From: Cololabis saira
Taxonomy: Eukaryota > Chordata > Actinopteri > Beloniformes > Belonidae
Assembly: GCF_033807715.1 (NCBI RefSeq)
Contig: NC_084596.1
Location: 39,976,458 to 40,040,457, forward strand
Length of the DNA: 64,000 bases
Direction: 5' to 3'
Each line of letters starts with the position of its first letter. The stretch's first letter is position 1. The position numbers and the translations under genes are program-made. Positions 11,053-22,547 of the stretch are shown here, piece after piece. The notes below the pieces were generated by a model. It had not been told where the DNA came from and did not search any database. It was given only the letters and a program-made list of their open reading frames with translations.

Positions 11053-11215
11053 AAATGTTAAACACTATCACATCGGGTGCGGACTTTTGCACAAAAATAT
11101 TGTGCCAGTTCTGGGTAATGTTTAATCTTTGTTCACTTCTTATCTCTGACAGACAACCGTTAAAATAGACTACAAATATTAACTTGTCCACATCAGAACT
11201 GGACTCGATATTAGG

Positions 11216-11267
11216 ATGATGTTTTTCCCTATCGCTATCTTGGTTTGGCTTTCTGGAGGGTTGGATG
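11216..11267 (+). CDS. Gene B exon 1, signal peptide
   Basis: 52 nt encoding MMFFPIAILVWLSGGLD plus one base. Differs from gene A by two substitutions. Donor GTAACT. Confidence 0.8.
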
Positions 11268-14200
11268 GTAACTATTACTAATTTAACTTACGAGAGACCT
11301 CTTACTTTGTCATAATTCAAGTATTTATACTCTCTGATCTTTTTTTTTCTTGTTGTGTTTCAGCACAAAGCGCAGAATCGCATTGTATTTCTCCCACCCT
11401 GGATTATGGTTATTTCATCCCTCCAAAAGTGTTTTATCCTCATGAAACCCACATCGTCTATGTCTGTGAAGACGGATATAAACCACCAGGGGAGGGCTGG
11501 TTTACAACCAGCACATGTCAGAATGGTCACTGGTCTCCTGAACCTCGGTGTGTAGGTAAGTATTTAAGTCCTTAAAATGTTGGAAAACTCTTGATTTAAT
11601 GCTTCAAACTCTATGAGATAAGATGACCAGAGAGAAGTTTAGCTTTAACAAAGTATGAAACGACAATGACAGCAAACTAGATCAGCTGATGGTGAATAAA
11701 ATGGAGTTTTAATTTTAGACAGTAGTCAGATCTGGACTGGGACTAGATCAGACCTGGTGGTTTTGGTCCAGATGACCCAACACTACAGTCTAGAACTGGC
11801 CAAGTACAGTATAGTATATCTAAAGCAAAAATAATGTAATGCAGCATTGTTTTGTTGTTTTTTAGTTAGGAAGGGTGATTTATGTTATGTCAAAAATGTT
11901 ATGTCATAAAAAAACAGACATTGCAACATCTTGAATAATGTTTTGTTTTTTAATTTATTTGCATCCATGTAGATGACAGCACAGAGGAAGCTCAGGAAAG
12001 CAGTTCTGTACAACAATGATTCACAATCTGCACTTTTACATCCAATGTGTTTTGCTCCTGAGTCTCTGGATATGTGAAGAAGGAAAACTAGATTTTATGA
12101 TAGGGCCAGAGAAAGTTAGTAAAGAAAACTTTGGAAGATGGCTGGAGTCTAGCGTTGTGCTTGTTCCAAAGCAATAAATCAGAATCAGTGGAGTCTGACA
12201 GCTTATCTGTTTGAGTGGCAACTAGTCCTCATGCAACTGGCTTGGGATTCACCCCCAATAAAGACCACCAGTGCCACAAAATTACTAACTGAGATAAAAA
12301 GTCATACAAAAACTCACAAATAGGGCCAGGTGGACGATACACAACCACAAACTAAACTGATTTTTGTGATTTCTAAAATATATAATCAATAATATATATA
12401 TAAATTGGATGAGACTAAAGGCTGAAATATGCTTCTGCGTCACACCAACGCAGAGCACACGCCGCAGCCGTGACGCCGTGCTGAACCCTTCGGACTTCTC
12501 CGTCTCTTCATTTGGTCGCGGTGCAGTACCCCCCGCGGCCACTAGTTAGCGATCTTTTTCTGAATGGTTTATCCGACTTTTTCCGGTCACAGTAAATCAA
12601 AGAGATAAGGACAACTATTGTGCAAAAAACAAAAACAAAAAAAATCACATATAAACGAAGAAAAGAGCCCTGGAAGTTCACTACTGATTCAAACCGGAAA
12701 CCGGAAATGCTTCGCTTTCAAACGAACCAATCACAGCCCTCTCGGTCTGCGTGTGCTCGGCGTCTCCTCGACGCGTAGTTACAATTTTCAGGAGGTGCAC
12801 GTCAGAGACGGCGCAGGTGACGGCGTGTCCTCTGCGTCGATCCAAACCACACGCCGTAGGCACGGCGTCATTTTGACGCAGAAGCATAATTCAGCCTTAA
12901 GAGTCAAGGATTCAAAAGACCTGAAGGTCATCCTTGGTCTTGCAACCCTGATTTAAAAATTGCTCCAACTCCTGCTGCTCGGCCTGGGATACGAGGAATG
13001 TGATCATTTAAATAGTAAGAGAGAGTTGATTAGTGGAGGCTAACATGGTCCTCCTGAGAGTCCTTCATAAGCTACCACTCATCATCGAAAGATGGGCAAA
13101 CTGAGAAAAGTTGTAAACTTGCTGATTGCTGAATATATTTAAATATTGTGGAAGACATGGAGGGAGCAGCTCACAGCACCAGCTAACCAGAGGTTACTGT
13201 GGTTCTTCCAGGTTCTTCTACCGGCTCCAGTTTGGATGAGGAAGACACTAGACCTCCGTTTACAACAAGTAAACCTGCAGATTTATTGCTCCTTTTACAT
13301 CATCAGTTAACTTCTGCACCAAACATCCTTTCCAGGATTACATGAATCATAAGGTTCATATGATCCTCACAGGTTTCCTGATAAAGTGATGCAGCATCTG
13401 TGACGCTGAGGAAAACAGTAGAGTGGATTAACTCCACTATGACAGCTTTATTTGTTTTCTGATACAGTTGCTTCTCTTCTTTCAGTTGACAGATGTGGAA
13501 AATTCCCTGTAGTTGAAAATAGTGTTGCTGAGCCGCAGGGTCAGCGGTCTTTGAAGTACAAATGTGTAAACCTTTATGAACTACAGGGTCCAGAGACTGT
13601 AACGTGTCAGAGCAACGGAAAGTGGTCCGACTTACCCACCTGCAGAGGTAAATACAAGTCAAATCAAACAGCTTTTACTCCACAGATGGAGCAAAGGTGG
13701 GGAAAATGTTAAGCTTTTGTTTGTTTTACACAGAAAACTTCTGCTCTGTGGACACTAACGCCAACCCTGACTTAAGAAATACTGGAGTTGCTTTCTTAGC
13801 AAACGGAGAGACAATGGAGCTTGCATGTAAAGATGAGTGGAGATTTGATAGCTTTGCTAAATTCCAGTGCAAAGATCTACAACCCATTTTATCCAGATGT
13901 AAGTACTACTTTAAATTATTATTTTATAAGACATACGAATAAAGAGAACATGTTAATCACAGTTTGACCGTGCAGATGTGAACACCAGATGTTTTGTTCC
14001 TGTTCTTTTGGTCTCAGTGCAGATTGTTCAAATTTTTTAAAAAGCAAATACAATCTAATAAAAACAGACACTCCTGTGAAAGATACACATGTTAGTTTGT
14101 CTAGTGCAGGGGTCTGCAACCCAAAATTTTGAAAGAGCCATATTGGACCAAAAACACATAAAAACAAATATGTCTGGAGCCGCAAAAAAAAAAAAAAAAA

Positions 14201-15436
14201 GTCTTGTATCAGCCTTAGAATGAAGGTAACACATGCTGCATGTTTCTATATTAGTTATAACTGGGGGAAGATGTTTTTTTTATGTTTTTATTATGCACTT
14301 CGAGAAAAAGGTCAAAATGTTGAGAAAAAAGTCGAAATGTTGAGCAAATAGTCAAAATTTCAAAATGTCGAGCAAAAAGTTGATATTTCGAGAAAAAAGT
14401 TGAAATGTCAACATTAATGTTGAAGTACAATCTTGAGAAAAAAGTCAAAATTTCGAGAAAAAAGTCGAAATGTCGAGATTAAGAAGGAAAGGAAAAAAGA
14501 AAAAAATTAGAAAAATGGAAAGAGAGAAGAAAAGAGAAAAAAATAAATAAAAAGAGAAAAAAGGAAAAAAAAGAAAAAAAAAAAGAAAAAAAGGAAAAAA
14601 AGGTCAAACATTTTTGAAAAAGCTCCAGGAGCCACCAGGGTGGCGCTAAAGAGCCGCATGCGGCTCTGGAGCCGCGGGTACCGACCCCTGGTCTAGTGCA
14701 CCAGAAGAAAACCAGTGAACAGAATCAAATGTAAAAACAAGCTTCATTATATCATGCACAATGTTTTCCAGTCGGAGGTACTTCTCCCAAACCACAGAGG
14801 TAGGACAGAAATGCACACGGTTGTCATCGATCTGGTCGTATTTATCCTAAAAAAGGAGGTGTTTTGTACGTTATAGGTGAACCTTATCTGTGGAGCAGCT
14901 GCGGGGAAAGACACCTAAACATGTCACACCTTCAGCCTTATATCTCTGTTCATTGTTTCTTACTTGAGATGTCAACTCAGCAAAGATGTAAGACAGCTAA
15001 AACTTTAAGAAAAACAGGATGGTACCCATCAGTTTTAAAACATCTGTTTCTACTTGTTGTTTTCACCTAAAGAAGACAGAAATCAGCTAAACAGTCTAGT
15101 CATAAAAACCAGGAGGTGATCCTGCCCCGAGAGAAATCAATCAGTGTAGAATCTTAAAAAAAAAACCTTTCAGCAATTTCATAAAATCCTAACACCTGTT
15201 AACATTTAGGGAATTTGTTTCTTCCTGCAAATCCTCAAAATGTTCTTCTGTGCTTCTCTTTGACTCTACAGGTTGTAACCGTTTCCAAATAAATACAGTA
15301 AGTGTCCCTCTTCTGTAAACAAACTGAATTTCTGGTTCCTTCATTCACTCACACTTTAGTTAAGAGACGCAAATGAACCTTCAGACCTGAAAACTGATCC
15401 ATGAAACTTCTGTCTTGTGACCAGGGTCACTGCTGA
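11216..15436 (+). CDS. Complement factor H-related-like gene B (three CCP domains)
   Basis: Tandem duplicate of gene A, predicted secreted, about 221 residues. Exons are 11216-11267, 11364-11555, 13212-13268, 13486-13647, 13734-13898, 15272-15297 and 15425-15436, phase 1 up to the micro-exon. Order: signal peptide, CCP1 with the complete EGW segment, linker GSSTGSSLDEEDTRPPFTT, SCR19-like CCP (KCVNLYELQGPETVTC), SCR20-like CCP (FCSVDTNANPDLRN, MELACKDEWRFDSF), CCNRFQINT, then GHC and stop. A base change makes TGA four codons earlier than in A and C, but the conserved Cys is kept. All frames are open and splice sites intact, so the gene looks functional. The likely role is binding C3 fragments or host surfaces and modulating the alternative complement pathway; this is inferred from family resemblance. 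B-specific transposons lie in its introns (12419-12897, 14107-14690). Confidence 0.8.
11364..11555 (+). CDS. Gene B exon 2, CCP1
   Basis: 192 nt, phase 1. A complete CCP with four cysteines and GEGWFTTSTC, NGHWSPEPRC. Close to gene A exon 2, with the nine bases that A has lost. Confidence 0.85.
   Translation, partial: HKAQNRIVFLPPWIMVISSLQKCFILMKPTSSMSVKTDINHQGRAGLQPAHVRMVTGLLNLGV
12419..12897. mobile_element. AGGCTGA-type Harbinger-like MITE in gene B intron
   Basis: 479 bp with ends AGGCTGAA and TTCAGCCT, flanked by TAA (12416-12418 and 12898-12900). A near-identical element of 484 bp is at 21956-22439 with TTA flanks. Internal CGACGCAGA-type palindromic ends link it to the 141-bp MITE at 18132 and 45185. 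It sits at the same TAA as the unrelated MITE in gene A. Confidence 0.85.
13212..13268 (+). CDS. Gene B exon 3, linker
   Basis: 57 nt, phase 1. Encodes GSSTGSSLDEEDTRPPFTT. Same borders as gene A exon 3. Confidence 0.65.
13486..13647 (+). CDS. Gene B exon 4, SCR19-like CCP
   Basis: 162 nt, phase 1. DRCGKFPVVENSV, KYKCVNLYELQG, TVTCQSNGKWSDLPTC. Confidence 0.85.
13734..13898 (+). CDS. Gene B exon 5, SCR20-like CCP
   Basis: 165 nt, phase 1. NFCSVDTNANPDLRNTG, MELACKDEWRFDSFAKFQC, LQPILSR. Differs from the gene A copy mainly around WRFDSFAK. Confidence 0.85.
14107..14690. mobile_element. hAT-type MITE in gene B intron
   Basis: 584 bp with ends CAGGGGTCTGC and rc CAGGGGTCGGT, flanked by the perfect 8-bp repeat GTCTAGTG (14099-14106, 14691-14698). 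Gene A has the empty site. The interior (14280-14600) is a low-complexity tract of AAAAAGTCGAAATGTTGAG-like repeats and GAAAAA runs. Confidence 0.9.
14877..15070 (+). other. Candidate alternative last exon of gene B
   Basis: Counterpart of 5735-5922. Phase-1 open frame of 64 codons from an ATAG acceptor-like site to TAA. It is two codons longer than in A through an in-frame 6-bp difference. Confidence 0.3.
15272..15297 (+). CDS. Gene B exon 6, micro-exon
   Basis: 26 nt between TCTACAG and GTAAGT. Completes the last CCP Cys and encodes CCNRFQINT. Confidence 0.65.
15425..15436 (+). CDS. Gene B last coding exon
   Basis: Encodes GHC and TGA. The stop is four codons earlier than in A and C because CAGG has become CTGA-like sequence. 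Confidence 0.55.
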   Translation, partial: GHC

Positions 15437-15613
15437 GACCAGATCATGAAGATGCTGCTTTCAGATTTGCTGATGAAATGTCATCAAAGAAGACTTGAGA
15501 CGATCGGTTATGATCACGCCCTACGTAGCTTTTCAGTCTTAATTAATCACAGTTAATGGTTTGTGAGCTCAAAGCTGAATAACTGAATCAACTTGTAAAT
15601 GTGGTCCGGCTTT

Positions 15614-15619
15614 AATAAA
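15614..15619 (+). terminator. Poly(A) signal of gene B
   Basis: AATAAA about 180 nt after the stop, at the position matching 6457 in unit A. Confidence 0.8.
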
Positions 15620-15699
15620 GTCCTCATCTGAAACACTAAACATTCAACTCAGACTTGTGTTTTTGTTCTTAAATTCTCATTAGTGTTTGCAGCGGGGGC

Positions 15700-17190
15700 G
15701 GCTGACCCGTAATGGGTGAAAGTGCATCGCCCTACCTACGAGGTTATTTTGCAGTTTGTAGTCTTAAGATTATCATCAAATCAGCAACCTACTTTATGGT
15801 GCTGATCGCACAACGACATTCAGTCAGCCTGAATGTTGCTTCCCCACCAGATGGGGCCATTTCCAGCAGATTCCAAATCGTCCCAGGCGCTCGTGTAGAC
15901 TTTCATGATGAGAGCTTCTTTTTTCAAAATGTTGACCCTTGCATTTATTTCTATGCATTCCAGAAGGGCTTGCACCAATGTGATGTCTTACATACTGATG
16001 CGTATTCGGACGATACATGCCACGCTGGCGCGTATCAAAAGACCAATGTCTACGGCAAGCCGTTTGAGTATTTATTCCATATCCTTGATACCAGCCCTCG
16101 GTTTTCTTTACTAGTTTGTACTTTGACTATACTAGTTGAACATTTTTTGCATTAGTTCAGCATTTGTTGTAACAGTATAACAAAAGGTTGCACTAGTCAC
16201 ACTTTTCAAGCAACTAGTAACACTTTTATCCACTGGGTGACATCCACTGCCAATCCAGGAAGCAGGAACACATGGAGGCACACGTCAAGCACTGGAAATC
16301 TGCAAAGAAACACAAAACCGACACGGAGCCGACCAAAACAACAAGCCAGTTGAACAAGCCAGTGTATATGTCTATGTGTGTGTATGCGTGTATGTATATG
16401 ACTATGTGTGTGTATGTAAATGCGGGCCGCGGCCCAGGCAATCCCCGGCCACCCGGTCCGGGCCGGACACGTGGACAGGAGGCCCTCACCCTCCAGGCCA
16501 ACGACCCCCACCTGGCAGGGGGCCAGCCTGCCCGGAGAGACAGAGCCGCCCCGGCCGCCGACGCGGGCAGGAGCACCCACCCCCACGAAAGTGGCCCGGA
16601 GAGAGGGAACCCCCCAACAGGGAGGGGGGGGTGGGGGGGGGGGGTCGGAGACGGGCCCGGAGAGAGGGAACCCCCCAACAGGGCGACACCCACGCGGGCC
16701 CGACAATGGAGGGCCCCAGACCCAGGCATCCCATTCATTCATCCATTCATCTATCCGATATCTATAATAATAAAATATACACAATAATGATAATACAAAT
16801 AATGATAATAATATAATAATAATATTAATAACCATCTTTTTATAACATAATATTAATAAATTATTACATTTTGTTATCCTGCCAATGTCCTGTCAGGTTT
16901 CTGCTTTCTCGTTAACTAGTGACATACAGTTGTGTGCTAGTTCACCAGTAAAAGTAAAAAAAAACTCACTAGTAAACCAATAATTACTGAAATATCTACT
17001 AGTCAGCTAGTAGTGTTCTCATTTTTTTTTAGTAGTAAACTAGTTATGGCCTCTTGAGTCTTGATAGTTTCTTAGATAAATTGATTTTTTACTTGTTGAC
17101 TAGTAAGGTCCACAAAATGTATAAGTTATACTCTTAAAAAGAATTACATTACTGGTAAAGTAGTAGTGTCCACCATGCTTACTGGACTTG
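15700..17190. repeat. Unit B copy of the unclassified repeat block
   Basis: Matches 6540-8040, including the 147-codon frame (15712-16155), CTAGT-rich parts and the GC-rich segment, here with a long G tract near 16,622-16,645. Confidence 0.5.
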
Positions 17191-17231
17191 AAGACGTCAA
17201 AGCGGTTGGTCAGAGTTAAGAAGGTATTTAA

Positions 17232-18935
17232 AGCGACACTACGTAACTTTTCCACCTTAATATCATATTTCCAGAGTCATTGTGATGCTACATCAACTTC
17301 CAACAGGTTTAATGACACCTCTGTCATGGTCTGAGGGGTCTGTATCACCTTCACTGGCACTATGCAACTTTGAGGAGCATGGTAGGAACCCTGCCACACT
17401 AAAAAACTACAAATCGTTACGACTTTGACTGCTTTACGGCATACGTCTGTTAGGATTAAACACAGCATTACATAAATTCATAATGAGAAAAGACACAGAG
17501 ACTACCTTGGAATGAGTTTTTAGCGCACTCCTGCAGGAGGGGGGAGAGCAGAGGAGTGCAGGGCAACTGCCCTCATTGAGAACTCCTGAGCTTCCCCAAG
17601 ATCCTCCCTCTAGAAGATGCTTTTATTAAGAAACTTTGACAGGAATTGATCATATGAGGACAATGCATAGTAAACAGTAGACAGTAGACATTGGGTAGTG
17701 GACAATGGGTGGAAGTGATAACGTATGATTGAGTCCTGACATTACAGTGGTGACCTGTCACAGGACAGTTCAAAACCTAGTAGATCAGGAAGTGGCTGAT
17801 GTGGCTTCTGTTAGCCACTCATGTGACAGTTTCACAATGACAAAACAAGTTCAAAGGTTGATTTACCTCACACGTCACTTCCCCCTCCTTCCTGATTCGC
17901 AGTCGAGACGAAAATGGGGAAGCTGGTAACCCGTTGCTGTTGCGGCTGCAGCAGCTCCACACAACAGACGTGGGGAAAAGATCCTAATGGTTTAACTTTT
18001 CAGCGGTTTCCTGCTCGGAGGCAGAACCACGCAGGCCGAGTATCTGATATAACAAAGTAAAAGAGTGAAAGAGTCGTCGGCTCGCTTTGGATCGCGGCTG
18101 TAACGACCAAACACCAGCTTCCACACAGTAAAGCCTGAATTAGTGTTCTGCGTTAAATCGACGCAGACCTACGGCGTAGGGTACGTGGCGACACACAACG
18201 TACGGTGCGTGTCGCCGCGTACCCTACGCCGTAGGCTCTGCGTCGATTTAACGCAGAACCATAAATCAGCCTTAAACCACAAACACTCACGCAGACTGGG
18301 TCGGATCAAAACACGGGTTTTATTCCCCACTTCTCCAGCTAAACGCAGTTGCTGGACAGCTCTCTGCGGTGCAATTAACCCCAATCTTCAGATAAAACTA
18401 GTTTGTTGAGGAAAAAATATTAACTCTTATTTGTTGCTGCAGAGGAAAAAAATAATCTCACGAGGAAAACAAAAATATTGCTCACGCCTCTTCACCATAA
18501 TATAGCAGTCAAAGAAAAGAAAAGAGAAGTAAGAGGGATACAAAACATGTACTGTATGTTGTACTATTATACAAATTTATTGAAACACATGGCTCTTCAG
18601 TAGGGATTAATTATTATTATAATTAATAATAATTAATAATCATTATTTTCTCCATATACCGCTCCCTGGCTTCCTTGTTTAAGGTATCCCGGTAAATTCC
18701 AGTTCATTTCCAGCAGTTTAAAATCTTTTTTTTTGCGTTCTGTCTGTTCACTTGTTGAAACAGAAAGGCGTCCCGTCTCCTCTCATCAAAACAAATGCAG
18801 CGACGGGACAGGATCTTTCCAGCAGTACGCGCTGGTGCTCATGGGAAACGTAGTGTTCTTTCTGGTAAAACACTACCGCTTTTGTCCAAAAGATGCCGCC
18901 AAACTCAGAAAAGCTGAAAGTTACGTTGTGCTGCT
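17232..18935 (-). mobile_element. TTAA-target DNA transposon, copy 1 (unit B only)
   Basis: 1704 bp flanked by TTAA (17228-17231, 18936-18939). Ends AGCGACACTACGTAACTTTT and rc AGCAGCACAACGTAACTTTC are inverted repeats. Unit A has the empty site near 8091. It shares its whole layout with the element at 44390-45814, which lies in the opposite orientation. TTAA targets are typical of piggyBac and Kolobok transposons; no intact transposase is visible. Confidence 0.9.
18132..18272. mobile_element. 141-bp palindromic MITE inside the TTAA element
   Basis: Nearly perfect palindrome (arms about 60 bp: AGCCTGAATTA ... CTACGGCGTAGGGTACG and its complement), flanked by TAA (18129-18131, 18273-18275). 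The same MITE lies at the matching place of the second TTAA element (45185-45325). Short relatives occur at 22868, 29046 and 37592. Confidence 0.85.
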
Positions 18936-19203
18936 TTAACCGTTTAAAACAGCTTTTTAAATCACCTTACAGATGAATGAAGATTGGAGATGGGTTGATA
19001 ATTTTGCGCTAGCAACTGGTCCAAATTGTTCCTTTTCAACAGTGGTTTGATGACTGCTGTCTTCAAGATCTTCAAGATCTTCAAGGTCTGGGGGAAAACA
19101 CCTGACAAAAGGGATGAGTTTATTTATTTATTTGAATCAGATGAGAAGCCATGACAGGTGAAACTTTGTTGAAGAAAGCTGTGGGTAAAATAGAGATAAC
19201 CTA

Positions 19204-19448
19204 TGTGGCAGGGTGGAGGAGCTGCAGCCACTCAGGCTGATTAGGGCACAGGTGGGCCCAATCAGCCTCTCCACTCTGCCAGCCTTCATAAGGCATGGCT
19301 GCCCAGCAGCAAGGGACTCAGAATGGAGGAGCTGCTGGCGTGAGGTGCTTCTGCACTGTGGGTGATGTTTTGTGAATAAACAGGGTTCTGCACGAAACTC
19401 CGTGTCTCTCCATCCTTCGGTCGGGCCCGTAGCATCCACCCTGCTACA
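19204..19448. mobile_element. Solo LTR in unit B
   Basis: 245 bp starting TGTGGCAGGG and ending CCCTGCTACA, with the 5-bp repeat ACCTA on both sides (19199-19203, 19449-19453). Unit A has a single ACCTA. The TG...CA ends, 5-bp target duplication and internal AATAAA (about 19,374) fit a recombined LTR retrotransposon. Confidence 0.9.
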
Positions 19449-19794
19449 ACCTATTACACCTATTTATGTTTGACTGATAATTTAGCAGTGACGTCAGAGA
19501 GCGGGACGTGCTACGGGGTCCGTACATTACTCAGTCCCGCAAATATGTTGTCCTCTCATTCTTCTCAGAGATTGAGTCTGGTACAGTTTGGACATACAGT
19601 ATGGACTAAAAAACAGCTCGAGCTGTATTATGTCCTTTCCATCAAAGTAGAAAAAGGTAAATAAAAAAAAACTGACCAACTAAAAAGATCATATGAGGAT
19701 CCAGCAGATGACTGGAAGACATTTTAAATCTGTTCTGTGACAGACATGAAAACAGTGTAAAGATCTAAGAACTGGAGTTATATGGTCCACTCTA

Positions 19795-20105
19795 CTGGTC
19801 CTAGTGGGGACTCTGGTCTCCTGGTCTCAGTGAGGACTCGGGTCTCCTGGTCTCAGGGAGGACTCAGGTCTCCTGGTCCTAGTGAGGACTCGGGTCTCCT
19901 GGTCCTAGTGAGGACTCGGGTCTCCTGGTCCTAGTGAGGACTCGGGTCTCCTGGTCCTAGTGAGGACTCGGGTCTCCTGGTCCTAGTGAGGACTCGGGTC
20001 TCCTGGTCCTAGTGAGGACTCGGGTCTCCTGGTCCTAGTGAGGACTCTGGTCTCCTGGTCCCAGTGAGGACTCGGGTCTCCTGGTACCAGTGAGGACTCG
20101 GGTCT
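19795..20105. repeat. 26-bp minisatellite, array 3
   Basis: About twelve copies of the same unit as arrays 1 and 2, at the right end of unit B. The copies with TCCTAGTGAGG are very uniform, suggesting recent expansion. Confidence 0.95.
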
Positions 20106-21955
20106 TGGACCAGCTCTTCCAAGTCCTGCTCAGATATCAGTCCTTTAATTCTCCTCATGTTCTTTCAGTAATAATCAGCTGACATAACCGTTTTAATGTG
20201 ACTTAAAATTCAGATCTGAGTCAACGACCACTCCCAGATGGCTTAGTAGTTGGTTTTAAACATCACTATTTTAACTGAGTGCTGACATTTAATCTTTCCT
20301 CCTCAGCTAAAAAAAAAAAAACATTTAATCTTTGTTTTTGTTTAACTGAAGGATATTCTGGCCCTTAGCATCAATGATACAGCCTAGAGTTCAACTGGTA
20401 CAAAAGTTTTTATTCCTTCATTGAACATTGTGAAACTAAAAATATTGATAAAATATCCATAGTTGCACACTTAATATATCTTAAGTTTACACATTTTACT
20501 TTAAACCCACACTTTATTACACAGTCCCTTAAACCAAACAAAAACACATGCCACTAGTATTTGAATGCTTTGCCTACCAAGGGTGCAAACTTTCCTTATA
20601 AAGTAGTGAGTAGAAACAGATACACCAACTAAACAGCTCTTGAAAGAAAGAAAAACAAACCCACTTCACATGACTATCATGCTTGGTGTAAACTAACAAA
20701 AACACCATGGCAAAATAAACCAAAACGTACTTAGGCTTCTCTGCTCTCCCTGCCTGCTCTCTGTGTAGCAACCCAGGTAAAAGTGGCAATCACAGGTGTG
20801 TTAATTAGCCCTCCTTATACACACTCCAAGGTATGTGGTAAAACCTGGAACATGTATCACCATAGCAACCAGCTCAGCCGGCCACTAACAGGCACAGCTC
20901 ATCAATTCATTTGATCAGTACCTGAATCAGACTGTAGTCTGGTGAGATGGTTATGCATATTTCTGTGTCATCAACATAATTACGGTAAGATGTTTTATTG
21001 TTTTTATTGAGCCAGTTGGAATGTGTAGATAAGTAGATGAGGGTTTTCTGGAAAGAACCACGAGTACATACAGTACTGCGACCTGGATATCAGTTAGGAC
21101 TTGCTGCTCTATTGTTATCTGGCTGTTGAGAGAGATTCTGGTTTTCTTTCAGCTGAGGGCGGAGGGCTGGTGGGTGCTGGGGACGGGCTTCTCCTAGCAG
21201 CTGTTCCAGATGCCTCAGGAGGGGCAGAGCTTTCTGTAGCCACCGTCTTCTGGGAAAATCCTGAAACTCTGCATCTAGCCAGGGAACTCCCTCTTTGGCG
21301 AAGAGGCTGGATGAGGAGCCGAGGGGCTTTATCTCAAGGCTCTGGGAACGTTCTGTTTTATCTTGTTTTTTTTGTCTTATGTCTTTGTTGGAGGAAATGC
21401 TTTACTCATGCAGAAAATAGAAAAAGATAAGAGGCCAACTGCGCCACTCCTGACCTGTTTCAGGCAGAGCCTTTAGAAACAATCCATTTACTTCCACATT
21501 CACCTCTAGCTGTTGAATTTTGATCTCCGGCCTGGTGATCGTCTAGAAGTTTGAAGTAAACGTCTGCGGGGAGCAATCTTGAAGCCAGTTAGCCTCAGCA
21601 CGTCAGTTGCTGTGGTGGTTCAGGCTTAAAGGTATGGTCTGTGATCGTATTCAAAAACATTTATTGTTATACTGGGTGAAATGGTCCTTCCATCCTGAGA
21701 GTAGCCAGTGAATAATGTGTTCAGAAAAAGGAAAGAAAAACCCACCCCTGCCCCCCCTAAAACCGGCCTCGCTTACAGGTGAATGAGACCTGGGGTAGTT
21801 TTGTTGAAAATGTGCTGTCCAAAATGTCCTGGAAAACTCGACTCCTGCAAATGCGCGTTCCCCAAAGTTTGTGGGGGCGTGGCTTTGGACGGAGCGCTGA
21901 CGGGGTGCCACTTTCAAATCTTGCTAGCTCTCTAAAATCAGGGACCCTACCTTTA
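20106..21955. other. Gene-poor stretch between units B and C
   Basis: No supported gene. The 108-codon frame at 21101-21430 is GC-rich with no recognisable domain. The 20,380-20,880 part has the look of retroelement terminal sequence, but I cannot place it. Confidence 0.4.
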
Positions 21956-22439
21956 AGCCTGGATTATGGTTCTGCGTAACACCAACGTAACGCACACGCT
22001 GCTGCCATGACGCTGTCGTGAACCCTTCGGACTTCTCTGTCACTCCATTTCGCCGCGGTGCAGTACCCCCTGTGAACGCTAGGGGGCTGCAATCTTTTCC
22101 TGAATGGTTTATCTGACTTTTCCGGTCACAGTGAATCAAAAAGATAAGGACAACTATTGTGCAAAAAACAAAAACAAAAAAAATCGCACACAAACACACG
22201 AAGAAAAGAGCGCTGAAAGTTCACGACTGCTTCACGAACCGGAACCGGAAATGCATTGCTACCAAGCGAACCAATCACAGCCCTCTCGGTCTCCGTTGGG
22301 TATGCGACCTCTCGACGCGTAGTTAATTTTTTGGGAGGTGCGCGTCAGGCACGGGTGGCGTGCGGCATGGGGTGCTCATTGCGGCGCAACCTGCGGCGCA
22401 CGCTCGGCGTCGATTTAAGGCAGAACCATAATGCAGCCT
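21956..22439. mobile_element. AGGCTGA-type Harbinger-like MITE, second copy
   Basis: 484 bp flanked by TTA (21953-21955, 22440-22442). Closely similar throughout to the gene B element at 12419-12897, including the TGAATGGTTTATC and GATAAGGACAACTATTG segments. Confidence 0.85.
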
Positions 22440-22547
22440 TTATGCTGCCGGACAGGCCCCAAAATGTGGCAGAGCGACTATGGGCTAGCTGCCAAGTTCT
22501 GTTTTAAATCAGATCCTGATTGATTTGCAAGTACCCAAGGCTCATTC

